From contig MKSU01000026.1 in the NCBI GenBank assembly GCA_001897375.1, positions 1 to 64,000 on the forward strand: 64,000 nucleotides of DNA, written 5' to 3'. A model generated the notes under the pieces. It did no database searches. It saw nothing but the letters and a program-made list of their open reading frames with translations, and was not told where the DNA came from. The first letter of the stretch is position 1. Each line of letters begins with the position of its first letter. Shown here piece after piece: positions 45,645 to 54,409 of the stretch. Position numbers and translations under genes: made by a program. This DNA is from Sphingomonas sp. 67-36 (GTDB taxonomy: Bacteria; Pseudomonadota; Alphaproteobacteria; Sphingomonadales; Sphingomonadaceae).

Positions 45645-46112
45645 TCAGCCGGTAACCCAGCCGGCCGTCACGCCTTCCGGCCCGATCGTGCCGTCCACGA
45701 TCGCGCGTGGCTCGGATCGCGAATAGCTGATCCGCCAGCCGTCCGGCGTCCTGCGGTAGCGGTCGTGATAGAAATTCGCGAGCATCCGGAAAGCGCCGCT
45801 GCGCGGATCATAAGTGGCATAGCCGAGGTTCCAGCGCGCCCGCGCCTCGTCGCCGTCCACCTCGATTTCGCCGTTATGGCCCTGATGGACGTCGACGATC
45901 GGCGTGGTCGCCGCCATCTGCGTGAACACGTCGATCAGCCCGTCGACGCCGAACGTGCCGATCGGGGGGAAGTCGATCTCGGCATCGGGGGTGAAGCAGG
46001 CGCGGATCGCTTCCACGTCCTTCGCATCGCAGGCGTTGAGGTAGCGCGCCTTGAGGCGGCGGATATCGCTCTCCGCCTCGAGACGGGCGATGCGGGCGTC
46101 GAGGTCGTTCAT
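45645..46112 (-). CDS. NTF2/SnoaL-like protein, BaiE-type layout
   Basis: This 155-residue protein has ARIARLEAESDIRRLKARYLNACDAKDVEAI at its N-terminus, HQGHNGEIEVDGDEARARW in the centre and MLANFYHDRYRRTPDGWRI at the C-terminus. This is the layout of bile acid 7-alpha-dehydratase BaiE, including a Tyr-x4-Asp pair and a central His in GHNGEI. Related sphingomonad enzymes dehydrate hydroxysteroids. Specificity cannot be proven. It overlaps the DUF1214-like gene by ATGA and ends a five-gene minus operon. Confidence 0.75.
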   Translation of the reverse strand: MNDLDARIARLEAESDIRRLKARYLNACDAKDVEAIRACFTPDAEIDFPPIGTFGVDGLIDVFTQMAATTPIVDVHQGHNGEIEVDGDEARARWNLGYATYDPRSGAFRMLANFYHDRYRRTPDGWRISYSRSEPRAIVDGTIGPEGVTAGWVTG

Positions 46113-47197
46113 GGCAGCTTCTCCACGCGCGTCGCCGGCACCGGATGATCCTGCGCCCCGGTCCAGCGCAGCAGCATCGTGCCGTGGTCATGCCCGGCGG
46201 TATCGAGCCAGTTGCCGAAGCCGGGATCGCGCGCGGCGACGACGATCGTCACCGTGCCGTCCGGATTCAGCGCCGCATTGTGCGCGTTCAGATGAATCCT
46301 GTGGTGCCGGTAATCGAGCGATTCGAACCAGACATTGTCCACCTGGAAATTCCAGAAGGTGCAGTCCGGGATCGGCGTGTCGATCACCAGCATCTCGTCG
46401 GGCGCGAGCTTCCAATAGCCGTGCAGGTAGAAGATCGTCGGATCGCCGCCCGCTTTCTGGAACATCGTCTGGTCGATCGTGGCGAGCCGGTTGACGTCCG
46501 CCAGCAGCATCTCGGTCCAGCGCAGGAAGGTGCGCGCGGTGCCCTCCACGAAGGCGGCGGCGCGTTGCAGACCCTGCTCCAGCGCGGTGGCGGTGAGCGG
46601 TTCGGGCGTCGCGCGCGGGCGGTCGATCGTCTCGATCCGCACCGTGGCGGGAATCTCATTGTCGCGGTCGAGGAAGGTCTGGCGCACGATCAGCATCGAG
46701 CTATCGTTCGCCAGCGGCAGCCAGTTGCCGGGCACGCGCGTCTTGCTCACGACGATCTCGAAGCCACCGTCCGGGCCGAACGCCATATCCGCCGAGTCCA
46801 GCTCCCCGGTGGAGGCCATCGTGCCGTCGATCGCATAGCGGTTCGCCTTGGTGCCGAAGCTCAGGATCGGCACCGATCCGCGATTGCCCGTGAGACGATA
46901 GGTTCGCGCGCCGCTGATCGCGGCGTTCATGTAGATATTGTCGGGATTATCCGCGCCGATCTTCGCGGTCGGATGCGAGGCGGCGTAGAAGCCGGGGAAA
47001 TCGCTGTCCGCATTCTCCAGATGCATGTCGAGCGCGATGCGGGTGAGGCGGGTGAGGTAGCGATAGCCCTCCGCCCGGTCGATCGGCGTGTCGGCGATCC
47101 GCGCACCCAGCACGATCTCGCCGATCGCCTCCAGCCGGCGGCAGAAATCGCGCCACGCCGCGCCCGAGGCGACGCGCTGCTCGGCGTCCCCGCTCAT
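46109..47197 (-). CDS. DUF1214-like protein of unknown function
   Basis: This 362-residue protein has no signal peptide. The central and C-terminal parts (RTYRLTGNRGSVPILSFG, then GGFEIVVSKTR and a final RDPGFGNWLDTAGHDHG) resemble DUF1214 beta-sandwich domains. Such proteins accompany lipid and steroid gene sets but have no assigned reaction. The start at 47197 overlaps the SDR stop (ATGA), and the next gene overlaps its own stop, so it is tightly co-translated with an SDR and an NTF2-like enzyme. Confidence 0.7.
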   Translation of the reverse strand: MSGDAEQRVASGAAWRDFCRRLEAIGEIVLGARIADTPIDRAEGYRYLTRLTRIALDMHLENADSDFPGFYAASHPTAKIGADNPDNIYMNAAISGARTYRLTGNRGSVPILSFGTKANRYAIDGTMASTGELDSADMAFGPDGGFEIVVSKTRVPGNWLPLANDSSMLIVRQTFLDRDNEIPATVRIETIDRPRATPEPLTATALEQGLQRAAAFVEGTARTFLRWTEMLLADVNRLATIDQTMFQKAGGDPTIFYLHGYWKLAPDEMLVIDTPIPDCTFWNFQVDNVWFESLDYRHHRIHLNAHNAALNPDGTVTIVVAARDPGFGNWLDTAGHDHGTMLLRWTGAQDHPVPATRVEKLP

Positions 47198-47982
47198 GGC
47201 GCCATATACTGGCCGCCGTTGACGTCGAGCGACGCGCCGGAGACCACCTTCGCATAATCGGAGAGGAAGAACAGGACGGCCTTCGCGCAATCCTCCTCCG
47301 GCGGGATGATACCGAGCGGGATGCGCGCGGTGATCTCGCCCGCCACCTCGTCGCGGTTCCGGCCGGCGGCGACCTCGCGGTCGATCCAGTCATAAACCGG
47401 CTTGCCGCCGATCCAGCCCATGCGCGTCGCGTTGACGCGGATGCCGTGCGGGCCGAAATCCTTCGCCATGTGCCGGGTGAGCACGTTGAGCGCCCCCTTG
47501 CCCGAGGCATAGCCGCCCTCGCCGGGGAAGGGGTTGACGGTGGACATGGTGGAAACGTTGATGATCGCGCCGCCGCCTTGCGCCTTCATCACCGGAAACA
47601 CCGCCTGCGCCATGCGCAGCGCGCCGAGGCAATTGACGTCGATCACCTTCAGCCAGTCGGCCGGATCGGCCTGATCGACGGTCGTCCAGTTGCCGTGGAT
47701 ATAGGCGCTGTTCACAAGGCCGTCGATGCGCCCGAACGCGTCGAGCGCCGCCTGCGCCAGTGCCGCGCATTGCCCCGCGTCGGTCACGTCGGTCGATCGC
47801 GCGACCACCGCGCCGCCGTCCGCGATGATGTCGTCCGCGACCCGATCGAGGAACGCCTGGTTGCGCGCGCCGATCGCGACCTTCGCGCCTTCCCGCGCGG
47901 CGATCCGGGCGAGCGACTGGCCCATGCCCGGCCCGACGCCGCTGATGACGATGACCTTATCCTCAAGCAGCATGATGTTCAT
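47194..47982 (-). CDS. SDR family oxidoreductase
   Basis: This 262-residue SDR has the slightly altered SGVGPGMG at 14-21, GAR at 38-40 (NADP(H) likely), NSAY in place of NNAG, Ser144, Tyr158 and Lys162 (YASGK). An ATG at 47973 (three codons in) is an alternative start. It overlaps the NTF2-like gene upstream by 20 nt and the DUF1214-like gene downstream by 4 nt. Confidence 0.84.
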   Translation of the reverse strand: MNIMLLEDKVIVISGVGPGMGQSLARIAAREGAKVAIGARNQAFLDRVADDIIADGGAVVARSTDVTDAGQCAALAQAALDAFGRIDGLVNSAYIHGNWTTVDQADPADWLKVIDVNCLGALRMAQAVFPVMKAQGGGAIINVSTMSTVNPFPGEGGYASGKGALNVLTRHMAKDFGPHGIRVNATRMGWIGGKPVYDWIDREVAAGRNRDEVAGEITARIPLGIIPPEEDCAKAVLFFLSDYAKVVSGASLDVNGGQYMAP

Positions 47983-48430
47983 CCTCCGCCGTCACCGGCA
48001 CGAGATTGGCGGGCGCGTCCTTCATCCAGGGACTGGCCTCGGCGCGGTGCGTGATGCGCCACCCTTCGGGCGTGCGCACGAGATCGTCGACATAGGTCGC
48101 GCCGACGAAGAACAGGTGGTCGCCGCCCGGCCGCGCGAGCCGCATCGGGTTGAACAGCATCGTCCGCGCGCTCGCCCGGTCGCCGTCGATGCGGATCAGC
48201 GGCAGACCGATCAGGTGCTGGGTGAGGGGGAAGGGCGCGAGCGCCTTCGCCAGCCACGGCTTGATCTTCGCGTAATCGCCGGTCTCGCCGCCCGTCACCG
48301 TATAATCGAACGTCGCGTCGGCGGTGAATACCCGGTCGAGCGCATCGAAATCCTTCGCGTCGATCGCATAAACATAGGCGGCGAGAAGCTGCTGGATTTC
48401 GACGATATCGGCGACGGCGCGCGCGCTCAT
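47963..48430 (-). CDS. NTF2/SnoaL-like protein
   Basis: This 155-residue SnoaL-like protein has VEIQQLLAAYVYAIDAKDFDALDRVFTADAT, central LTQHLIGLPLIRIDGDRA and C-terminal RTPEGWRITHRAEASPWM. It has the Tyr/Asp/His positions expected for NTF2-fold dehydratases or isomerases, but is clearly different from the ketosteroid isomerase. The start at 48430 lies 4 nt from the stop of the SDR upstream. It ends by overlapping the next SDR start, so it is part of a compact operon. Confidence 0.78.
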   Translation of the reverse strand: MSARAVADIVEIQQLLAAYVYAIDAKDFDALDRVFTADATFDYTVTGGETGDYAKIKPWLAKALAPFPLTQHLIGLPLIRIDGDRASARTMLFNPMRLARPGGDHLFFVGATYVDDLVRTPEGWRITHRAEASPWMKDAPANLVPVTAEDEHHAA

Positions 48431-48434
48431 CGGC

Positions 48435-49223
48435 TTACGCACCCAATCCTTCGGGCGCGCCGGGCAGCACCGGCTGATAGTATCCCGCCGACCAGCCGCC
48501 ATCGACCGCCAGCTCCGCGCCGCTGATATAGCTCGCCTCGTCGGAGGCGATGAACAGGGTGGCGCGCGCGATCTCCTCCGGCTCGCCGATGCGTTGCAGC
48601 GGCACGCGCTTGTAATCCTTGTTGAGCGCGTCGCCGGTCATCCCCATCGGGTTGCCCATCTGCGTGTTCACGCCGCCGGGGTGGATCGAGCAGACGCGGA
48701 TGCCGCGCGGCCCAAGCTCCATCGCCTGCGTCTTGCTTAGGCCGCGCACCGCCCATTTGCTCGCGGTATAGACCGACAGGCCGTTGCAGCCGCGCAGCCC
48801 GTCCACGGACGAGATGTTGACGATCACGCCGTGCCCGGCCCTGGTCATCACCGGCGTGACATGCTTCGCGCCGAGCATCGCGCCGAGCACGTTGATCGCC
48901 AGCACGCGCTCCGCCTCGCTGGCGTCGAGCATCTCGATCGGCGTGAAATGGACCACGGCGGCGTTGTTGACGAGGATATCGATCGTGCCGAACGCCTCGA
49001 CCGCGGCGGAGACGGCGGCGGCCCAATCATCTTCCGAACGCACATCGAGCCTGCTGAACCGCGCGTTGTCGCCGATCTCCGTCGCGACCTCTGCGCCTTT
49101 GTCCTCGATCACGTCGCCGATCACGACGCGCGCGCCCTCGGCGGCGAACAGCCGCGCGGTCGCCGCGCCCATGCCCTGCGCGCCCCCGGTGACGATCGCC
49201 ACCTTGCCGTCCAACCGTCCCAA
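48435..49223 (-). CDS. SDR family oxidoreductase, 3alpha(20beta)-hydroxysteroid dehydrogenase-like
   Basis: This 262-residue SDR starts RLDGKVAIVTGGAQGMGAATA and has TGGAQGMG at 12-19, Asp37, NNAA at 86-89, Ser139, Tyr152 and Lys156. The residue numbers and the N-terminal sequence match bacterial 3alpha,20beta-hydroxysteroid dehydrogenase (Ser139/Tyr152/Lys156). It would interconvert a steroid hydroxyl and ketone with NAD(H). It heads the 45645-49223 operon; AGGAGAG lies upstream. Related SDRs act on other secondary alcohols, so the steroid call is likely but unproven. Confidence 0.8.
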   Translation of the reverse strand: MGRLDGKVAIVTGGAQGMGAATARLFAAEGARVVIGDVIEDKGAEVATEIGDNARFSRLDVRSEDDWAAAVSAAVEAFGTIDILVNNAAVVHFTPIEMLDASEAERVLAINVLGAMLGAKHVTPVMTRAGHGVIVNISSVDGLRGCNGLSVYTASKWAVRGLSKTQAMELGPRGIRVCSIHPGGVNTQMGNPMGMTGDALNKDYKRVPLQRIGEPEEIARATLFIASDEASYISGAELAVDGGWSAGYYQPVLPGAPEGLGA

Positions 49224-49268
49224 GTCACTCTCCTGCCATTGTCGTTGTTGTTGCGATGGGCCGCGATA

Positions 49269-49298
49269 TGCGTTTTATTACGGCTTAACAATTGCGCA
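49269..49298. promoter_or_regulatory. TGCGTT-N18-TGCGCA operator candidate
   Basis: TGCGTT (49269-49274) and TGCGCA (49293-49298) keep the 30-bp span with one mismatch per half. It lies between divergent SDR genes, 63 nt before the 49362 start. An internal ATTACGG (49278-49284) adds a partial half-site. Confidence 0.5.
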
Positions 49299-49361
49299 TT
49301 TCGATGTATCTTTCCACGAATATCCTCGTCATGCAAGGTGATCGGGTTGAAGGAGAGCGAA

Positions 49362-50138
49362 ATGAGCGAGGAACGGCTTTTCCCCGAGGGCGCGGCGCTG
49401 GTCTTCGGCGCGACGGGCGGGATCGGGCGTGTCGTCGCGCTGGAATTCGCGCGCGCGGGCAGCGACGTCGCGATCGTATGGCGATCGAAGCGCGAGGCCG
49501 CCGAGTCGCTCGCGCGCGAGATCGAATCGCTCGGGCGGCGCGCCAGTATCCATGCCTGCGACGTCACCGACACCGCCGCCGTGGACGCGGCCATCACGGA
49601 TGCCGCAGCCGCGCACGGGCGCGTGCATACGATGGTGTGGGGCGCGGGGCCGCTCGCCGATCAGGTCTGTCTCGCCGAAACGAGCGACGCGCAATGGCGG
49701 CGCGCGATCGACGTGGAGGTGCACGGCTTCTTCAACGCCGGCCGCGCGGTGGTCGCGCACATGCGCGGCGCGGGCGGCGGCTCGATCGTCCATCTCGGCT
49801 CGGCGGGCGACTTGCGCTGGCCGGACAAGGATGGCCTGTCGGTCGCGCCCAAGGCGGCGAACGAGGCGCTGGTGAAGGGCTTCGCGCGCGAGGAAGGGCG
49901 ATACGGCATCCGCGCCAACACCGTGCTGGTCGGCGTGATCGAGGCGGGGATGTTCCTCGAACTGACCCGGCAAGGCGTGTTCGACGAGGAATGGACGCGC
50001 GAGGTCCACAAGAACCTCGCGCTCAAACGCTGGGGCCAGCCGGAGGAGATCGGCTACGCCGCCGTGTTCCTTGCATCGTCGAGGGCCGCCTATGTCACCG
50101 GCCAGCAGATCGCGGTGGCGGGCGGGTACGGCATCTGA
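49362..50138 (+). CDS. SDR-fold protein lacking the catalytic tyrosine
   Basis: This 258-residue protein has the cofactor motif GATGGIG at 16-22, WRSK after beta-2 (NADP(H) likely), Ser147 and Lys164, but Ser160 occupies the Tyr position (SVAPK instead of YxxxK). The Ser-to-Tyr (13) and Ser-to-Lys (17) spacings are exact, so the substitution is real rather than a shift. The Asn motif is WGAG. It may be a catalytically altered SDR or a binding protein. AGGAGAG precedes the start. It is a single-gene unit diverging from 48435-49223. Confidence 0.82.
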   Translation: MSEERLFPEGAALVFGATGGIGRVVALEFARAGSDVAIVWRSKREAAESLAREIESLGRRASIHACDVTDTAAVDAAITDAAAAHGRVHTMVWGAGPLADQVCLAETSDAQWRRAIDVEVHGFFNAGRAVVAHMRGAGGGSIVHLGSAGDLRWPDKDGLSVAPKAANEALVKGFAREEGRYGIRANTVLVGVIEAGMFLELTRQGVFDEEWTREVHKNLALKRWGQPEEIGYAAVFLASSRAAYVTGQQIAVAGGYGI

Positions 50139-50160
50139 CCGCGCCCGCCCACGCGCCCGC

Positions 50161-51072
50161 TCACATATGGAAAGCGCGGCGCAGATCGGCGGCGGCGAGG
50201 TCCAGCGCCGCATCCGCCGGCGGCAGGACGCCCGGCATGCTGGCGAAGCCGTGGAACACGCCCGCCACGCGTTCCAGCCGGACGGGAACGCCCGCCGCCT
50301 TCAGGCGGGCGGCATAGGCTTCGCCCTCGTCGCGCAGCGGATCATATTCGGCCGTGATGATCGTCGCGGAGGGCAGACCGGAAAGGTCCGTCGCGCGCAG
50401 CGGCGCCGCGAGCGACGGCGGGTTCGCCACCGCGTCGCCGACATATTGCTCCCAGAACCAGTGCATCATCGGGGCGGTGAGGAAATAATCGGCGCCGTTG
50501 GCGCGATAGGATTCGCGGGTGAAATCGGTGTCCGTCACCGGATAGATCAGCAACTGGTGCGCGATCGCACGGCCGCCGCGTTCCTTCGTCAGCAGGCACA
50601 GCGCCGCCGCGAGGTTGCCGCCCGCGCTGTCGCCCGCGACCGCGATCCGGCCGGTGTCGATGCTCGGCACGGCATCGCCCAGCGCCTGAAGCGCGCGATA
50701 GCTCGCCTCCAGCGGGGCGGGGAACGGATTTTCCGGCGCGCGGGGATAATCGAGCGAGATGACCGCGACCCCGGCCTTGGCGGCCAGCGCGCGGCAGGTG
50801 ACGTCGTGCGTCTCGATGCTCCCGCATACCCAGCCGCCGCCGTGGAGGAAGAACACCACGGGCAGCGCCTCGCCGGGCCGCGGGTGATAGAGCCGCGCGG
50901 GGGTGCCGGCGAGCACGAGGTCACGCACCTCGGCCACTTCCATTTTGGGGAAAGGGAGGGGCTGCGCATCCCCGAGCCGGAACGCCTCGACCGAGAACGG
51001 GGCAGCGGTGGAGGGGAGTTGCTTCATCATCTCCAGTATCTGCGCGGCGGCGGGATGGAGGGGCATGGTCAT
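50161..51072 (-). CDS. alpha/beta-hydrolase, hormone-sensitive lipase family
   Basis: This 303-residue esterase has the oxyanion-hole HGGGW at 77-81, nucleophile Ser149 in GDSAGGN, an Asp in AEYDPLRDEG and the catalytic His in VFHGFASM. This is the bacterial HSL (family IV) pattern with the AxE-like start MTMPLHPAAA. It could hydrolyse a steroid or terpenoid ester or lactone. An ATG two codons in is an alternative start. It diverges from the LuxR-type gene by 43 bp. Confidence 0.87.
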   Translation of the reverse strand: MTMPLHPAAAQILEMMKQLPSTAAPFSVEAFRLGDAQPLPFPKMEVAEVRDLVLAGTPARLYHPRPGEALPVVFFLHGGGWVCGSIETHDVTCRALAAKAGVAVISLDYPRAPENPFPAPLEASYRALQALGDAVPSIDTGRIAVAGDSAGGNLAAALCLLTKERGGRAIAHQLLIYPVTDTDFTRESYRANGADYFLTAPMMHWFWEQYVGDAVANPPSLAAPLRATDLSGLPSATIITAEYDPLRDEGEAYAARLKAAGVPVRLERVAGVFHGFASMPGVLPPADAALDLAAADLRRAFHM

Positions 51073-51115
51073 TCTCCGTTGGTCAGCGGGCTTGAGGGGA
51101 GCATAAAGGGCCGGG

Positions 51116-52204
51116 ATGGCAAAATCTGATCAAGGCGCATTCTCCGATCTGCTTTCGGCGCTCTATGGGGGGCTGCTGGAAATGGCGCCGTGGGAGCGTT
51201 TCCTGCGCGAATTCGCGGCATGGCTCGATGCGACCTACGCCACGCTGATCCTGACCGCGCCGGGCATGACGACGCCGGGCGCGATCCTGACGCCGGGCGC
51301 GCCCGCCGAGCGCAGCGAGGAATATGCCGAGAGCTTCTTCGCGAGCGATCCGTTCACGGGCCTGCCCGAAGGCAAGGTGACGGCCTTCGCCGAATTCCTC
51401 GGCGGCGAGATGGCGCGCGACAGCGATTTCTATCGCGACTTCCTCGCGGCGGCGGGGGGCGACCAGATCCTCGGCGTCGATCTTCGCTTCGACAGCGGGT
51501 TCGAGGCGCGGTTGCGCGCGACCCGCGATCGCAGCCGCCCCGATTTCGGCCAGGTCGAGCGCGCGGCATTTCAGGCGATCGTCCCACACTTGCGCCACGC
51601 GATCGGTCTTTTCGAGCGGTTGCAGGTCTCCGGCGCGGAACAGGGCGTCTATCGCGGCACGGTGGAGCAGATGGGGGTCGCCGCGATCATCCTCAATCGC
51701 GACGGCCGGGTGGTGCGGACCAATGCGGTGGCGGACCGGCTGCTGGCGGCGGGGGATGGGCTTGCGGTCGCCGATTGCCGGTTGCGGCTCAAGGATGCGG
51801 CGCAGCGCAAGGGGCTGGACGCGCTGCTGAGATCGCTCGACGCCAATCCCGCACCGCAGCGTTTCCGCATCACACGCGCCTCGGGCCGCGACCTTGCCGC
51901 GATCGCCAAGCCGATCGCCGCGCCCGCCTTCATGCGCGGTGGTGCGGCGCTCGCCCTGTTCGTCAGCGATCCGGGGCATGAGGCGCAGTTCGATCCCGAA
52001 GCCATCCGCGACCTGTTCCAGCTCACCCGCATGGAGGCGAACCTCGCGGTGGCGCTGGCCAGCGGGCGCTCGCTGGTCGATGCGGCGGACGCGCTGGGCA
52101 TCGCGCACAATACCGCGCGGTCGCACCTGCGCTCGATCTTCGCCAAGACGGGCGCGCGCCGCCAATCGCAGCTCGTTCACCTGCTGCACGGCGGAGTCCA
52201 ATAG
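51116..52204 (+). CDS. LuxR-type helix-turn-helix regulator with N-terminal sensor
   Basis: This 362-residue protein has a C-terminal LuxR-like helix-turn-helix (about 295-355: FQLTRMEANLAVALASGRSL and LGIAHNTARSHLRSIFAKT). The N-terminal region shows a PAS-like segment (IILNRDGRVVRTNAVADRLL, near 195). The testosterone-responsive activator TeiR of Comamonas is of the same general type. A steroid-sensing role is inference. It sits next to an esterase and a sulfotransferase and could control either. No membrane segment is seen. Confidence 0.82.
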   Translation: MAKSDQGAFSDLLSALYGGLLEMAPWERFLREFAAWLDATYATLILTAPGMTTPGAILTPGAPAERSEEYAESFFASDPFTGLPEGKVTAFAEFLGGEMARDSDFYRDFLAAAGGDQILGVDLRFDSGFEARLRATRDRSRPDFGQVERAAFQAIVPHLRHAIGLFERLQVSGAEQGVYRGTVEQMGVAAIILNRDGRVVRTNAVADRLLAAGDGLAVADCRLRLKDAAQRKGLDALLRSLDANPAPQRFRITRASGRDLAAIAKPIAAPAFMRGGAALALFVSDPGHEAQFDPEAIRDLFQLTRMEANLAVALASGRSLVDAADALGIAHNTARSHLRSIFAKTGARRQSQLVHLLHGGVQ

Positions 52205-52217
52205 AGTTGCATGTTCT

Positions 52218-52247
52218 TGCGCTGTTGATAACGTGTATTGATACGAA
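52218..52247. promoter_or_regulatory. TGCGCT-N18-TACGAA operator candidate
   Basis: TGCGCT (52218-52223) and TACGAA (52242-52247) have the 30-bp span with a mismatch in each half. It is 50 nt before the GTG start of the sulfotransferase-like gene. A separate inverted repeat GAATATC/GATATTC (52245-52272) overlaps its right half. Confidence 0.45.
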
Positions 52248-52297
52248 TATCGCGAATATATAGCGGATATTCTGTTGATATGCGAAGGAGAGGTGGC

Positions 52298-53467
52298 GTG
52301 AGTCAAGAGCGGGTTCCCGATCGCGAGGCATTGGTCGCCGAGGCGCGGGCGCAGGCCGGGCTGGACGATTTCGGCGACACCTGGTTCTTAGCCAATATCG
52401 ACGCGCTGGTGCCGTCGCTGAACGGGGAAGCCCAACTCAGCGCGGCGGGCGTGGCGGTGGCGCGGGGCATGATCGTCAACGGTCTCGTCAACCGCCTGCG
52501 CCATGTCGATCTGGTCAAGCGCCATCCCGAGATACTCGACGAGCAGGTCGAGGTGGCGGCGGTGGTGGTCGGCTTGCCGCGCACCGGCAGCACGATGCTC
52601 CACCGGATGCTCGCCGCCGCGCCGGGGATGACCGGCGTGCGCTGGTTCGAGGCGCAGAATTATGCCCCGTTTCCGGGCGAGGAGCGCGGGCATCCCGAGG
52701 CGCGGCGGCAGGCGGCGCAGGGACTGCTCGACTATATGGTCGCCAACATCCCGGACCTGATGTCGATCCATCCGATGAGCCTCGACCAGCCGGACGAGGA
52801 ACTCATCATCCTTGGCCAGCTCTATTCGAGCACGATGATCGAGGGGACGTATCATGTCCCCGGCTTCGCGCACTGGCTGACGGAACATGACCGCGCGCAA
52901 TGCTATCGTGACCTGAAGCAGGTGCTGCAATCGCTGCAATGGCAGGACCCGTCGCGCAAGGGCGCGCGCTGGGTGCTCAAGACGCCGGGGCACCTGATGG
53001 CGCTCGATGCGGTGATCGAGGTTTTCCCCGAAGCCCGCATCGTCATGACGCACCGCGATCCGGTTGCCACGGTGCCGTCTTATTGCAGCATGGAATACAG
53101 CCTGTACCGCATGGTCTCCGACACGATCGACCGCGAGAGCGTCGCGCGTTTCTGGGTGCCGCGGCTGGCGCAATTGCTCGATGGCTTCATGCGGGTGCGC
53201 GACGCGGTGGCCGGGCGCAATTTCATCGACGTGCGCTATCCCGATCTGCTCGCCGATCCGATCGGGCAGGGCGAGCGCGTGCTCGCCGCCGCCGGGGTGG
53301 CGGTGACGCCGGAAGTCCGCGCGGGCATGGCGCAATGGATCGAGCACAACCGGCGCGAGGATCGCGCGCCGCACAGATATACGCTCGCGGATTTCGGGCT
53401 GGAGGAGGGCGAGGTCGCCCGGCCCTTCGCGACCTATCGCGCGCGGTTCATCGAACCGGGAGCCTGA
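52298..53467 (+). CDS. sulfotransferase-family protein
   Basis: This 389-residue protein starts with GTG at 52298 after AGGAGAGG. It has the PAPS 5'-phosphosulfate-binding loop VVVGLPRTGSTMLHRM at about 90-104 and the 3'-phosphate region HRDPVATVPSYCSM near 270. This is the sulfotransferase family common in sphingomonads. It could sulfate a hydroxyl of the substrate, though many members have unknown acceptors. An operator copy in its promoter region suggests co-regulation. Confidence 0.85.
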   Translation: MSQERVPDREALVAEARAQAGLDDFGDTWFLANIDALVPSLNGEAQLSAAGVAVARGMIVNGLVNRLRHVDLVKRHPEILDEQVEVAAVVVGLPRTGSTMLHRMLAAAPGMTGVRWFEAQNYAPFPGEERGHPEARRQAAQGLLDYMVANIPDLMSIHPMSLDQPDEELIILGQLYSSTMIEGTYHVPGFAHWLTEHDRAQCYRDLKQVLQSLQWQDPSRKGARWVLKTPGHLMALDAVIEVFPEARIVMTHRDPVATVPSYCSMEYSLYRMVSDTIDRESVARFWVPRLAQLLDGFMRVRDAVAGRNFIDVRYPDLLADPIGQGERVLAAAGVAVTPEVRAGMAQWIEHNRREDRAPHRYTLADFGLEEGEVARPFATYRARFIEPGA

Positions 53468-53509
53468 GGCAGCCTCCATGCCTCTATTCGGCAGCCCGAT
53501 GATCCTTCC

Positions 53510-54274
53510 TCACTGCGGCATCGGCGGGTAGCTGGCGAGGAAGCCGGCGTCGGCGATCATATACTGGCCGTTGATCCCGCCCGAGCGCGGGCTGGCGAGG
53601 AACAGCGCCAGCTCGGCGATATGCTGCGGCGCCAGCATCCCGGCATAGGGCACGGTTTCGAGCGTATCCGCCGGGGCGATCGTGGGCACGCCTTCCACGC
53701 CCAGGATCGCGGTGGCGACGGGGCCGGGGCAGATCGCGTTGACGCGCGCGCCGCTGGCGGCAAAGGCTTGCGATGCGGATCGCACCAGCCCGATCACCCC
53801 GTGCTTGGCCGCGCTATAGGCAGCGGCGACGCTCAGTCCGGTCACGCCGGAGGTCGATGCGGTGACGACCGCCGCGCCGCCGCGCGACAGCGCCGGCCGC
53901 ACTGCCTTCAGCCCGAGATACGCACCCTTGAGATTGATCGCGACCATGCGGTCGAACGTCGCCTCGTCATGTTCCTCGAAGGAGAGCTGGGCGTAGGCGC
54001 CGGCGTTGAGATAGGCGGCGTCGAGCGCGCCGAACGTGTCGATCGCCGCGCGCACCATCGCCGCATTGTCGTCCGCGCGCGAAATGTCCGCCGCGACGCC
54101 GTGCGCCCGGGCGCCGCTCGCGCGGATCAGCTCGGCGACCGCTTCCGCGCCGTCGCGGTTCATGTCGACGACGACCACCGCCGCGCCCTCCTGCGCGAAA
54201 CGCTGCGCCGTGGCCGCCCCTATCCCTGACGCCGCGCCCGTGACCAGCGCGACCTTGCCTTCGAACATGCCCAT
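53510..54274 (-). CDS. SDR family oxidoreductase
   Basis: This 254-residue SDR has TGAASGIG at 12-19, Asp37 (VVVVDM), LNAG at 89-92, Ser140, Tyr153 and Lys157 (YSAAK). Start 54274 gives GAGAGG a 9-nt spacing; ATG codons at 54283 and 54268 are in frame. The C-terminal region (GGINGQYMIADAG) lacks the usual VDGG. It is a single gene between a convergent sulfotransferase and an AraC-type gene on the same strand. Confidence 0.83.
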   Translation of the reverse strand: MGMFEGKVALVTGAASGIGAATAQRFAQEGAAVVVVDMNRDGAEAVAELIRASGARAHGVAADISRADDNAAMVRAAIDTFGALDAAYLNAGAYAQLSFEEHDEATFDRMVAINLKGAYLGLKAVRPALSRGGAAVVTASTSGVTGLSVAAAYSAAKHGVIGLVRSASQAFAASGARVNAICPGPVATAILGVEGVPTIAPADTLETVPYAGMLAPQHIAELALFLASPRSGGINGQYMIADAGFLASYPPMPQ

Positions 54275-54409
54275 CGATGCCATCCTCTCGTTAGGAGCGG
54301 GAGCGTACCGTCGCCGCGCGCCGCGCACCTGCTCCAAATGGAGGAGACGGTGACGCTACGCGCGTGGAGTCTGGGCCTCTCCTCATCCTGCGCCCGGATA
54401 GCGCGGTCC

